Shown piece after piece: positions 43,218 through 50,936 of a DNA stretch of 64,000 nt. The translations under genes were made by a program, and so were the position numbers. Positions within the stretch are counted from its first letter, which is position 1, and each line of letters opens with the position of its first letter. Origin of the DNA: Roseomonas populi (GTDB taxonomy: Bacteria > Pseudomonadota > Alphaproteobacteria > Acetobacterales > Acetobacteraceae). A model generated the notes under the pieces. The model did not search any database, was not told where the DNA came from, and saw only the letters and a program-made list of their open reading frames with translations. The stretch covers positions 1 through 64,000 of the forward strand of contig NZ_JANJOU010000026.1 of the NCBI RefSeq assembly GCF_024594815.1, written 5' to 3'.

Positions 43218-43787
43218 GTGAGCGAGACGGCGGGCAAGCTGGTCGGCGGTGCCGCCCAGCTGATCATGCGGGGGGGATACAACGGGTTCAGCTATGCCGA
43301 CCTCGCGGAGCGCTTCGCTATCCGCAAGGCCAGCATCCACCACCACTTCCCCTCGAAGGTCGATCTCGTGGTCGCCGTGGTGGAGCGGGGACGCACGGCC
43401 ATCCAGGCGCAGATCGCCGCGCTCGAGGCCGGCTCGCCCGTGGCGATGGACCAGTTGCTCATGTACACGGACTATTGGAGGAGGTGCATCAAGGACCAGA
43501 CGGCGCCCTTCTGCCTTGCCGCTGTCCTGGCCGCAGAGCTTCCCAGCCTGCCATCCGAGGTCGCGCTCGCCGTCCGCGGGCATTTTACCGACCTCGCGAG
43601 ATGGCTGGAGCGGGTTCTGTCGCTCGGCGTGAAGCAGGGTACGATGCGGCTCGAAGCATCCCCCGCGCTCGAGGCGGAGGCCTTCATGGCCGCGGTCTAC
43701 GGGGCAATGCTCGCCGCGCGCGCCTTTGACGATCCTGGGCGTTTCGACACCATCGTCGAGAGCTCTATCCAGCGTATCCGCGCCTGA
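43218..43787 (+). CDS. TetR-family transcriptional regulator
   Basis: 189-residue regulator from GTG 43218. The DNA-binding domain is residues 1-50: LVGGAAQLIMRGGYNGFSYA, then DLAERFAIRKASIHHHFPSK and VDLVVAVVERG. The ligand domain has DYWRRCIKDQTAPFCLAAVL with two Cys. The palindromic site just upstream and its near copy at 39378 suggest autorepression and control of the membrane protein at 38766; the divergent hydrolase is a further candidate. The 216 bases of the same open frame upstream are not TetR-like. Confidence 0.88.
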   Translation: MSETAGKLVGGAAQLIMRGGYNGFSYADLAERFAIRKASIHHHFPSKVDLVVAVVERGRTAIQAQIAALEAGSPVAMDQLLMYTDYWRRCIKDQTAPFCLAAVLAAELPSLPSEVALAVRGHFTDLARWLERVLSLGVKQGTMRLEASPALEAEAFMAAVYGAMLAARAFDDPGRFDTIVESSIQRIRA

Positions 43788-43817
43788 GACCCTGCCGGCC
43801 ACCGTGGGGAGAACACC

Positions 43818-44537
43818 ATGTCGCAGAAGGTCATCGGCCTCATCGGCGGGATGAGCTGGGAAAGCTCGGCTGAGTACTACCGGATCATCCACCAGGCCGT
43901 GCGTGCCCGGCTCGGCGGCCTTCACTCGGCCCGATGCCTGATATGGTCCTTCGATTTCGGAGAGATCGAGGCGCTGCAGCACGCCGGCCGGTGGGATGAC
44001 GCGACCACCGAGATGATCGACGCCGCCTCGCGCCTGGAGCGGGGCGGGGCGGATTTTGTGGTGATTTGCACAAACACGATGCACCGCCTGGCGGAGCAGG
44101 TCGAGGCGGCCATTGGCGTGCCGCTGCTGCACATCGCCGACCCGACGGCGGAGCGCATCCGGTCGGCCGGGCTGCGGCGGGTGGCGCTGATCGGCACGGC
44201 CTTCACTATGGAACAAGAGTTCTACAAGGGACGGCTCGCCGACCGGCATGGGCTGCAGGTGCAGGTGCTGGTGCTGGTGCTGGTGCCCAGTGACGAGGAT
44301 CGCGCCCTCGTGCACCGGGTGATTTACGAGGAACTGGTCCAGGGGCGCGTCGAGGCTGCCTCGCGGCAGGCCTATCGTGAGGTGATCGCGCGCTTGGTGG
44401 AGCGCGGCGCCGAGGCGGTAATCCTGGGCTGCACGGAGATCATGCTGCTGGTGCGGCCGGAGGACAGCAGCGTTCCCCTTTTCGACACCACGACCATTCA
44501 TGCCGAAGCCGCTGTGGACTCGGCCCTGTCGGGCTAA
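43818..44537 (+). CDS. Aspartate/glutamate racemase family protein
   Basis: 239-residue racemase of the Asp/Glu/hydantoin family (YgeA-like), with cofactor-independent two-Cys chemistry. Cys in ICTNTMH near residue 77 and GCTEIML near 205 are the catalytic pair; IGGMSWESSAEYYRIIH is the usual N-terminus. An internal hexanucleotide repeat (44256-44285) inserts QVQVLVLVLV where relatives have a short HGLEV turn, lengthening one strand or loop. ATG follows GGGGAGAAC. Lies 30 bases after the tetR gene; link to it is possible but unproven. Confidence 0.87.
   Translation: MSQKVIGLIGGMSWESSAEYYRIIHQAVRARLGGLHSARCLIWSFDFGEIEALQHAGRWDDATTEMIDAASRLERGGADFVVICTNTMHRLAEQVEAAIGVPLLHIADPTAERIRSAGLRRVALIGTAFTMEQEFYKGRLADRHGLQVQVLVLVLVPSDEDRALVHRVIYEELVQGRVEAASRQAYREVIARLVERGAEAVILGCTEIMLLVRPEDSSVPLFDTTTIHAEAAVDSALSG
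44256..44285 (+). repeat. Hexanucleotide repeat inside the racemase gene
   Basis: Five consecutive hexamers: CAGGTG twice, then CTGGTG three times. It adds or removes two residues per unit without changing frame, so slippage would vary protein length but not expression. Confidence 0.8.
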
Positions 44538-44652
44538 AGGGGTTGTTCGGGATGCTGGTAGCGCAGTGGATTCACCGCGTCGCACGCACCTCGCGCTCCC
44601 GCATGGCGATGTCATGTCTGGACAACTATGAATTGGCCGGCGTTGTTCACCA

Positions 44653-45399
44653 TTAGGATCCGCTGAACCAGTTGTAGCCCTGATCCTCCCAGTAGCCGTC
44701 GGGATTGTCGTTGGTCACGGTGATGGCCGCGATGTGCTTGGGGTTCTTAAAGCCGAGCTTCGTGGGGACGCGCAGCTTTAGGGGGAACCCGTTGGCCACC
44801 GGCAGGGGCGATCCGGCGAAGTCCAGCGCCAGGATGGTCTGCGGATGCAGCGCCGTCGCCATGTCCAGGCTGCTGGTGTAGCGGTCGGCGCACTTGAACC
44901 CGACATAGCGCGCCCTGGTGTCCGCGCCGATCCGTTCCAGAAAGTGGCGGAACGGCACGCCGCCCCACTGGCCGATGGCGCTCCACCCCTCGATGCAGAT
45001 ATGGCGCGTGATCTGGCTCACCTGCGGCAGCGCGCGCAGCCGTGCGAGCGGCCAGGGCGAGCGGTCCTGCACCAACCCCGATACCTCCAGTGCGTAGTCG
45101 CTTGCGTCCACCTCCGGCGCGTCGTCCAGCGGGTAGAAGGCGTTGAAGGGGAACGGATCGGTGATGTCGGCCTCAGTGTATTCCGGCGCCAAGCGATGGG
45201 GGTTGAACAGCGCCGCCTGCACCTTGTCGTTCCAGCGCGACATGGCCCAGAGCACCTTGTCCACCAGGTCCCCGTCCTGCAGGTTGCAGCCGGTGAGCAT
45301 GGTCAGCGATCCGAGCGACAGGCCGCCGCGCAGCAGCATCCGGCGGTCCAGCCGGCGCAGGGCGGGGCCGTGGTCACGAAGGTCGGGACGGTTCTTCAT
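44653..45399 (-). CDS. MsrP/YedY-like molybdopterin oxidoreductase, catalytic subunit
   Basis: 248-residue sulfite-oxidase-fold enzyme. MsrP relatives reduce methionine sulfoxide in periplasmic proteins using electrons from a membrane cytochrome. Mo-ligand Cys135 is in RHICIEGWSAIGQW; KCADRYTSSLD and FPLKLRVPTKLGFK(N)PKH are typical. The N-terminus has RRMLLRGG (Tat-like) followed by MLTGC, a lipobox, so it may be an anchored lipoprotein. ATG 45399 overlaps the upstream cytochrome b gene by four bases. The family also contains enzymes of other substrates, so MsrP activity is an inference. Confidence 0.85.
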   Translation of the reverse strand: MKNRPDLRDHGPALRRLDRRMLLRGGLSLGSLTMLTGCNLQDGDLVDKVLWAMSRWNDKVQAALFNPHRLAPEYTEADITDPFPFNAFYPLDDAPEVDASDYALEVSGLVQDRSPWPLARLRALPQVSQITRHICIEGWSAIGQWGGVPFRHFLERIGADTRARYVGFKCADRYTSSLDMATALHPQTILALDFAGSPLPVANGFPLKLRVPTKLGFKNPKHIAAITVTNDNPDGYWEDQGYNWFSGS

Positions 45400-45992
45400 G
45401 GGGCCTCCTCGGGCAGCGCGCCGCCGGTGATCATGCCCGGCAAGGTGCGGGGAACCAGCGCCACCATGACCAGGTGCAGAAGGGTGAAGCCGACGATCCC
45501 CGCCATGGCCAGGAAATGGACCCGCCGCGCGGCCTCGTAGCCACCCAGCAGCCCGGCCAGCCCGTGCAGCTGCACCGGCTTCCACAGCGCCAAGCCAGAG
45601 GCGAGGATCAGGATGCCCAGCAGCAGCACGCCGACATAGGTCGCCCGCTGCACGGCATTGTAGGTTCCTGCCCGATGCGCCAAGCGCAGGCGGAGGGCGG
45701 CGACGATGTCGGCCAGCATCTCGCGAGGCCGCAAGGGCAGCAGCCGCCGGCGGAAGTGCCCGCCGAGAGCGCCGTAGAGCCCGTAGACAAGGCCGTTGCC
45801 GACCAGCAGCCACATGACGGCCAGGTGCCAGGCGATGCTGCCGCCGAGCCAGCCGCCCAGCGTCGCCCATTGCGGAAAGCGGAAGCCGAAGAGAGGCGAC
45901 GCGTTGTAGATGCCCCAGCCGCTCATGATCATGCAGACCATAGCGAAGGCGTTGATCCAGTGGGTGATCCGCACCAGCAGCGGATGTCGCAT
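45396..45992 (-). CDS. Cytochrome b membrane subunit for the molybdoenzyme
   Basis: 198-residue di-haem b-type membrane protein of the Ni/Fe-hydrogenase cytochrome b class. Four or five membrane spans carry likely haem His residues in RITHWINAFAM, IAWHLAVMWLL, ARRVHFLAMAG and TLLHLVMVALV. ATG 45992 is chosen over the longer frame. Translationally coupled to the MsrP-like gene, replacing the usual MsrQ partner: it would carry quinol electrons to the periplasmic Mo enzyme. Confidence 0.85.
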   Translation of the reverse strand: MRHPLLVRITHWINAFAMVCMIMSGWGIYNASPLFGFRFPQWATLGGWLGGSIAWHLAVMWLLVGNGLVYGLYGALGGHFRRRLLPLRPREMLADIVAALRLRLAHRAGTYNAVQRATYVGVLLLGILILASGLALWKPVQLHGLAGLLGGYEAARRVHFLAMAGIVGFTLLHLVMVALVPRTLPGMITGGALPEEAP

Positions 45993-46070
45993 TCGGCGAT
46001 CTCCTTCGGCCCGGCCACGGAGGGGCCAGGACCGAACAGGTCCGTTCTTCGTGTGGAGGAGGCGGGTTGC

Positions 46071-46105
46071 CCCCCGGGTTGCCGGGTTGTCCGGCAACCC
46101 GGGGG
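46071..46105 (-). other. Perfect 15-bp stem between operon genes
   Basis: CCCCCGGGTTGCCGG (46071-46085) pairs perfectly with CCGGCAACCCGGGGG (46091-46105) around GTTGT. It begins 10 bases after the stop of the DUF5666-like gene and lies before the cytochrome b start. No U tract follows. It may act as an attenuator or protect the first transcript segment from 3' decay. Confidence 0.6.
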
Positions 46106-46114
46106 TGACGCCGA

Positions 46115-46750
46115 TCACATCGGCGGCGTCAGGCCGTCCTTGCCGACCAGGATGGTGGCGGCGGTCACCGCGCCGCCGACATCGCGCTGGCCGTTCACCA
46201 CGATCTTTGCGCCCGGCTTCAGCGCGGCACGGTCCGCAGGCTCGACGCTGACGATGGGCACGTCGTCCGGGATCACGATGCGCTTCTCGCCGCTGCCGTA
46301 GTTCACCACCATGGTCCGGCCGCTAGTGCCGACGAGGCTGCCGACCGTCCCGTTCGTCATGCTGCTGCCCTCACCCAGATCCCAGGCGAAGTGGCCCTGG
46401 CCGGTGCCGCGCATCTCCGGCGGGAAGACGGAGACCTCCAGCGCCCTGAGGGAGCCGTCCGGCTGCGGTGCGGTGGCCGCGGTGCCGATGTAGCTGTTGG
46501 GCTGGATGTCCTCGATCTTCGCGGCCACGACCAGCGCCACGCGCAGCTGCGGCGACAGCGCGACGGTCACGTGGGCGCCAGCGCGGGTGGTCATGGTGAT
46601 GCCCGTCTCCGTCACGCCCTCGAGCGTGCCGCGCAGCCGGGCCGGACCGGCGGCCGCGCGGGGGGAGCTCTGCGCCTGGGCGGTGGCACCGGCCAGCGCG
46701 CCGCCGACCAGCATGGCGCAGGCCGCCGCCATCAGCATCCGTCGTTGCAT
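46115..46750 (-). CDS. Exported DUF5666-like protein
   Basis: 211 residues with a cleavable signal (RRMLMAAACAMLVGGALAGATAQA). Two beta-rich repeats, LRGTLEGVTETGITMTTRAG and GSLVGTSGRTMVVNYGSGEK, resemble DUF5666/OB-like modules that are often paired with metal or redox proteins. ATG 46750 fits the signal. It is the first gene of the minus-strand unit with cytochrome b and the MsrP-like enzyme, starting right after the divergent ECF promoter pair. Periplasmic accessory role inferred; actual function unknown. Confidence 0.65.
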   Translation of the reverse strand: MQRRMLMAAACAMLVGGALAGATAQAQSSPRAAAGPARLRGTLEGVTETGITMTTRAGAHVTVALSPQLRVALVVAAKIEDIQPNSYIGTAATAPQPDGSLRALEVSVFPPEMRGTGQGHFAWDLGEGSSMTNGTVGSLVGTSGRTMVVNYGSGEKRIVIPDDVPIVSVEPADRAALKPGAKIVVNGQRDVGGAVTAATILVGKDGLTPPM

Positions 46751-46786
46751 AGATCTATCCTCGATCAGTGTGTCGCCGGGCCCATG

Positions 46787-46811
46787 CACGCCGCCGCGAG
46801 CACTTTATTCC
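46787..46811 (-). promoter_or_regulatory. Candidate ECF promoter for the MsrP-like operon
   Basis: On the minus strand GGAAT (46811-46807), a 16-base spacer and CGTG (46790-46787) resemble the alphaproteobacterial ECF pattern GGAAc-N16/17-CGTt. It lies 37 bases before the DUF5666-like start. Confidence 0.5.
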
Positions 46812-46833
46812 CACTTTCTTCCGACGCACCGCC

Positions 46834-46858
46834 GGAATAAGAAGGCAGCCCCTGCGTT
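46834..46858 (+). promoter_or_regulatory. Candidate ECF promoter for the sigma factor gene
   Basis: GGAAT (46834-46838), a 16-base spacer and CGTT (46855-46858) mirror the promoter on the other strand: identical GGAATAA -35 and identical spacing. It supports autoregulation of the sigma factor and co-regulation of both operons. Confidence 0.55.
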
Positions 46859-46888
46859 GATGCGGCCATGAGGGGTTTGCCACACCGG

Positions 46889-47395
46889 ATGTCGACGCTG
46901 GCCGAGATCGAAGCCCAAGTGCCGGCGCTGCGGCGCTACGCTTGGAGCCTCGTGCGCCACGACCAGGATGCCGATGACCTCGTACAGGACTGCCTTGTCC
47001 GCGCCCTGGCTAGTCTTCCCGAGATCGAGGGCAACGGGATCACACCGCTCCGTCCCTGGCTGTTCACCATCCTGCACAACTTGGCGGTGAGCCGCTGGCG
47101 GAGCCTTCGTCGGCGCGGTCAGACAGTGGAGCCCGAGAGCGCCAACCTGACCGTGGCCCCCAGCCAGGAATGGACGAGTTCCGCGCGCGAGATGGTGGAC
47201 GCGCTCGCGCGGCTGCCGCCCGACCAGCGCCAGGTGCTGATGCTGGTGAGCGTGGAAGGGTTCGAGTACCGCGAGGCGGCCGGCATCCTGGGTATCCCCA
47301 TGGGAACCGTCATGTCGCGGCTGAGCCGCGCGCGGGATGCCCTGCGCGCGCAGATGGAAGGACGCAGGCGCCTGGCGCTGCGGCTGGTGCAATGA
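46889..47395 (+). CDS. ECF-type RNA polymerase sigma factor
   Basis: 168 residues from ATG 46889 (MSTLAEIEAQVPALRRYAW). Region 2 has HDQDADDLVQDCLVRAL, region 4 has RLPPDQRQVLMLVSVEGFEY and REAAGILGIPMGTVMSRLSR. A start at 46868 would leave almost no leader after the predicted promoter, so it is less likely. The anti-sigma gene overlaps by four bases (ATGA). Likely activates the divergent MsrP-like operon and itself in response to envelope or oxidative stress. Confidence 0.93.
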   Translation: MSTLAEIEAQVPALRRYAWSLVRHDQDADDLVQDCLVRALASLPEIEGNGITPLRPWLFTILHNLAVSRWRSLRRRGQTVEPESANLTVAPSQEWTSSAREMVDALARLPPDQRQVLMLVSVEGFEYREAAGILGIPMGTVMSRLSRARDALRAQMEGRRRLALRLVQ

Positions 47396-48165
47396 CAGAG
47401 TCTTCGATCCCGGACGAGATGCTGCACGCCTATGTCGATGACCGCCTTGATGCCGGGCAGCGCGCCAAGATGGAGCGCCGGCTGGCGGCCGACCCCGAGC
47501 TGCGCCGGCGCGTGAACGACTGGCAGGCCCAGGATGCCGTGCTGCGCGACGCCCTGTCCTTCAAGCTACGGGAGCCGGTTCCGCCATCGCTGAGTGTCGC
47601 TGCCCTGGCCGAAGCGCGGATGCGAACGACCACGCGCCCCGTCGCGCGCTGGCGTATGGCCGCCGGCTTTGTGCTGGCACTCGGGCTGGGCGCCGCCGGC
47701 GGCTGGTTCGGCCATCGGATGATGCCGTTCGACGAGATCGCGCTGCTGGGGATGGAATCCGCCTCAGCCTATCGCGTTTTCGCCAACGACCCGGCACGCG
47801 CCATCGAGGTCAGCTCGTCCAACAGGGCTGAAATGGCAGCTTGGATGACCCAGAAGCTGGGCCGGCGCGTGGTACTGCCCGACCTGTCGTCGGTGGGTTA
47901 CAGCCTGCTGGGCGGGCGGGTTCTGTCGACCCTGTCCGGGGCCGCAGCAATGCTGATCTACGAGAGCGCGGGCGGCGATCGGCTGACCGTCTATGTCCGC
48001 CCGATGGGAATCGGGCGCGAGGCGGAGATGCAGCTGCTCGACGTGAAGGCGCTGGAAGGCTACGGCTGGATCAACCGGCAGATCGGCTACAGCGTGATGT
48101 CCGACGGTGATCGCGAGCTGCTGCGGCCCGTGGCGCACCTCATCCGGGATGAATTGAAGCTGTGA
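47392..48165 (+). CDS. Membrane anti-sigma factor
   Basis: 257 residues. Cytosolic N-terminal domain MTESSIPDEMLHAYVDDRLD, then AGQRAKMERRLAADPELRRR, typical of anti-sigma helices; one membrane span AAGFVLALGLGAAGGWFG at about 84-102; periplasmic C-terminal domain of about 150 residues (SSVGYSLLGGRVLSTLSGAA). No zinc-binding HxxxCxxC motif, so not a ZAS type. Translationally coupled to the sigma factor. It would release the sigma when the periplasmic domain senses damage. Confidence 0.88.
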   Translation: MTESSIPDEMLHAYVDDRLDAGQRAKMERRLAADPELRRRVNDWQAQDAVLRDALSFKLREPVPPSLSVAALAEARMRTTTRPVARWRMAAGFVLALGLGAAGGWFGHRMMPFDEIALLGMESASAYRVFANDPARAIEVSSSNRAEMAAWMTQKLGRRVVLPDLSSVGYSLLGGRVLSTLSGAAAMLIYESAGGDRLTVYVRPMGIGREAEMQLLDVKALEGYGWINRQIGYSVMSDGDRELLRPVAHLIRDELKL

Positions 48166-48190
48166 TTGGCCGCATGCCGAGGGGAGCAGG

Positions 48191-48540
48191 TCATCTCAAA
48201 TCCCTTCCCGCGAGGAACCGGTCGACAGCGGCGTGGTGCTCTGGGGTCTAATGCTCGATGGCCTGGAGCGCAGCTTTCAGGTCCAGGCTGCTCCTCAGGT
48301 CCGATCCCTCGCTCCGGCGCAGGAGACGCTTGCAGAACCGGAGAGCAGGTTCGGGGTGCCCGGCGATCTCCTCGACGATCTTGAGGGCGCGGGCCATCAG
48401 CCGGTCGGCTACCAGGACTTCCGACACCAGGCCGTCTTCCAGGGCCTGGCCCGCGTTGAACACCCTGGCCGTGAAGCTGATCTCGGCGGCGCGCGACGTC
48501 CCGACCACCCGGGGGAGCTGAGGGGGGCGATGCCGAGCCG
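48191..48540 (-). pseudogene. Enoyl-CoA hydratase C-terminal remnant with an in-frame stop
   Basis: The frame reads ARLGIAPLSSPRVVGTSRAA, EISFTARVFNAGQALEDGLV, and LRRSEGSDLRSSLDLKAAL to AIEH, then TAG, then TPEHHAAVDRFLAGRDLR and a final TGA at 48191-48193. This is the second half of a crotonase; the N-terminal 150 residues are gone and the TAG at 48248-48250 (probably CAG, Gln, originally) interrupts the tail. Confidence 0.8.
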
Positions 48541-48743
48541 GGCTTTCGGTTGCGGAGGCCGGCTTGGCCGGCCCGCTGTCTCAAGGGCGTCTTAACCCGG
48601 CGGGACCCCTCCATGAATGTCCGCCTCCCACTCACCCCACGCTAGCTGCCGGTCTGGAAGGTTAGTGCCGCACCTTACCCACACCGAGCGTCGCAATCAG
48701 CAGGCCACCGCTGATGTTCAGTGTGGCCAGGGCTCGGTCGCCT

Positions 48744-49142
48744 TCAAGCTTGCCGTTTGATGGCGGTGCACTTGACCTCGACCAGCAGGCTTGGCCGTGC
48801 CAGCTCCGAGACGCCGATCACTGTCCAGGCACATGTGCCGCGCGGGAAGACGCGATCCTTCACGGCGCGGAAGATATCGAAGTGTTGGCCGAGGCTGACA
48901 TGGTACGTTGTCATATCCACCACGTCCTCGAAGCTGCAGCCAGCTTCCTCAAGCACCAGCCTTAAATTCTTTCAGCAGGCGATGAACTGCGCTTCGGGGT
49001 CTGCTATGACGTTCAGATGCTCGTCCCTGCCAACCTGTCCGGCGCAGAAGATGAAGGCTCCGACCTGAACGGCAGGCACGTAGCCCGCGGTCTTGACGAT
49101 GCATTCCATCTGCCGGGGAACGATAAGCGTGCGGTCGGTCAT
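48744..49142 (-). pseudogene. RidA-family gene broken by one TGA
   Basis: A full-length RidA/YjgF-type enamine/imine deaminase reads MTDRTLIVPRQMECIVKTAG, YVPAVQVGAFIFCAGQVGRD, then ADPEAQFIAC, TGA, KNLRLVLEEAGCSFEDVVDM and the C-terminal SELARPSLLVEVKCTAI. The TGA stands where relatives have Trp (ACWxNLR), one G to A change. Everything else, including the active-site Arg in ARPSLLVEVKC, is preserved, so inactivation is recent or a sequencing artefact. Confidence 0.8.
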
Positions 49143-49325
49143 GCGGGCTGCCTTTATCCTACCTGCTCCAACTAGTCAGCTTCCCATCGACAGCTATGGC
49201 ACTCGACTCCACCCCGAGCGACGGAAGTCTGCTATCCACCCAACACGGGTAAAGGCTGCCCAGGCAATCACGTCCGCTCTCGAGAACGCGACCACGCCAC
49301 GCGAAGTGCCGAGATGAGCGCTTAG
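49143..49325. other. Gap without a recognised gene
   Basis: Upstream region of the RidA pseudogene. No supported frame, box or repeat was found before the dispersed repeat begins at 49326. Confidence 0.4.
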
Positions 49326-49420
49326 CGGAAGTCCGCTTGGCTAAACCCTATTTTCCCCGGCGCAGCCACAAGGACGCGGCCTGTGATCAGGAAGCGCGCC
49401 GTAAGGCGCGCCGTTCCGTC
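49326..49420 (+). repeat. 95-bp dispersed repeat, copy 2
   Basis: Ungapped match to 8359-8453 (82 of 95 identical by hand count). It ends in GCGCGCC-GTAA-GGCGCGC, a 7-base stem, whereas copy 1 has GCGCGC arms around CCTTAA. No integrase remnant follows this copy. Confidence 0.75.
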
Positions 49421-49636
49421 AAGCGTCCACCCAGGAGATTGACCCTACCTACTCCCCACCAGAGCGGCGACCGGCAGAGCCGCCGGGTGGCGCCGAGCTC
49501 GGATGCGGGATGGACATCACCGACGAGGACGTTGCCTCGAAGTGCCTAGCGAAAACAGGGCATGTTTGCCGACCCGCCACCTCTCTGACTGACTTTGTTG
49601 CCCAGGCACGTCTACGACTGGTTTACCGTGAAAAAC
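49421..49636. other. Gap without a recognised gene
   Basis: Stretch between the repeat and the NTF2-like relic. Frames here have no similarity that I can name. Confidence 0.4.
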
Positions 49637-49855
49637 ATGGACAGTATCCTGAGCGCGCTCGACGAGGCGATCGTCGTCGCGGTCCGGCAGTCCGTGCGCG
49701 ACCTGCGGGCCTAGCCGCTCCAGGATCAGGCGCACGGACGCAAGGACAGGACGTTCATCCACGTCTTCCGGCTCCGCAGCGGGAGGGTCATTCGCTTCCA
49801 CATCCAAGACAACATTCCGCGGGATGTCGATGATGCGGCCATACCGATCTCCTGA
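49637..49855 (+). pseudogene. SnoaL/NTF2-like remnant
   Basis: MDSILSALDEAIVVAVRQSV then RDLRA, TAG, PLQDQAHGRKDRTFIHVFRL and RSGRVIRFHIQDN, to a stop at 49853-49855. The half after the TAG matches the last strands of SnoaL-like proteins (HVFRLRDGRIVRF). The N-terminal half of such a domain is missing and an in-frame amber divides the rest, so it is a decayed gene. Confidence 0.55.
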
Positions 49856-49882
49856 CTTACGGCACGGGCTTGACCACTCGGG

Positions 49883-50830
49883 TCACCCAGGCAGATGACC
49901 GCTGCGCCCGCCACCCTTCCCATCCGGCCCGGCGAACCCGTGCGCGGCACTCACCGTCGCCGCGGTGGCCGAGAGGTTGTGCAGCGTCTCCGACTTGCTC
50001 CCATCGCGATAGGCAAGACCAAGCACGGCCCGCAGCCCGCTCCCCGCCAGGACGAGGTAGCGCACAGCGTCGGGACGTAGGTGCTGCATGCAGGCCGGCA
50101 CGACCGCCACACCCATCCCGGCCGCGACGAAGTTAATAGCGGCTGTCAGCTCCGGCGCGTCCTGCCCGATCCGTGGCGAGAAGCCGAGCCGCATGCACTC
50201 CGAGACGATCTGGTCCGAGAGGCCGGAACCGCCCCGGCGCGGGTAGAGAATGAAGGAATCGTCCCGCAGGGCCTCCAGGCGGACGGAGCGACGCCTCACC
50301 GCGGGATGGCCGGAGGGCACCGCGGCCACCATCGGCTCTTCCAGCAGCCAGCGCACCTCGACCACCGGGTCCGGAGCGAGCGGAGGACGGACGAAGGCGG
50401 CGTCGAGGTCATCCGCCTTCAGGGCCGCGGTGAGCAGCGCGGTGCGCCGCTCCACCAGGCCGATCTCCACCTCGGGCCACCTCGCCCGGTAGGTCTTCAG
50501 AACTTCCGTGACAAAGGGGCTGAAAGAGGCGGAAGCAGTGAAGCCGACGCGCAGCTTGCCGATCTCGCCGCGCTCCGCCCGACGGGCCAGCACGGCCGCC
50601 CGTTCGGCGCGGTGGAGGATGGCGCGGGCCTCCTCGAGGAACACGGTCCCGGCAGCCGTGAGCTCGATGCGCCGACCCACGCGATGGAAGAGCCGGACGT
50701 CCAGCTCAGCTTCCAGCGACTTGATCTGCTGCGTGAGCGGCGGCTGGGCAATCCCGAGAAGGGCTGCGGCGCGGGTGACGTTCAGCTCCTCCGCCACCGC
50801 GCGGAAGTAACGGAGGTGCCTGAGTTCCAT
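49883..50830 (-). CDS. LysR-family transcriptional regulator (CatR/BenM type)
   Basis: 315-residue LysR regulator with the classic MELRHLRYFRAVAEELNVTR start, LGIAQPPLTQQIKSLEAELD and LFHRVGRRIELTAAG. The ligand domain is of the CatR/BenM type that binds small aromatic or dicarboxylic acids (KLRVGFTASASFSPFV, DAAFVRPPL, EEPMVAAVPSGHP). The paralogue at 56515 is visibly close over its whole length. Divergent from the PrpD-Bug operon, its probable target; an inverted repeat sits one base before the start codon. Confidence 0.93.
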   Translation of the reverse strand: MELRHLRYFRAVAEELNVTRAAALLGIAQPPLTQQIKSLEAELDVRLFHRVGRRIELTAAGTVFLEEARAILHRAERAAVLARRAERGEIGKLRVGFTASASFSPFVTEVLKTYRARWPEVEIGLVERRTALLTAALKADDLDAAFVRPPLAPDPVVEVRWLLEEPMVAAVPSGHPAVRRRSVRLEALRDDSFILYPRRGGSGLSDQIVSECMRLGFSPRIGQDAPELTAAINFVAAGMGVAVVPACMQHLRPDAVRYLVLAGSGLRAVLGLAYRDGSKSETLHNLSATAATVSAAHGFAGPDGKGGGRSGHLPG

Positions 50831-50831
50831 T

Positions 50832-50850
50832 CCATATCCTGCGCGTATGG
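50832..50850. promoter_or_regulatory. Candidate LysR box abutting the lysR start
   Basis: CCATA (50832-50836), nine bases, TATGG (50846-50850): an inverted repeat of the T-N11-A class, ending one base before the ATG at 50830 (minus strand). It has the same 9-base spacing as the box at 56494-56514 before the paralogous regulator. Confidence 0.55.
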
Positions 50851-50936
50851 GTTTCGGACGAGCAATATATTGGACCGGCAGTACGGCATCCTCCTAGCCT
50901 CATCGGCATCGAATGCCTGCCGAGGAGACGTCGCCC

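Noticed and set aside
44256-44285. CRISPR-like repeat
   Set aside because: The units are six bases, contiguous, without spacers, and inside a coding frame.
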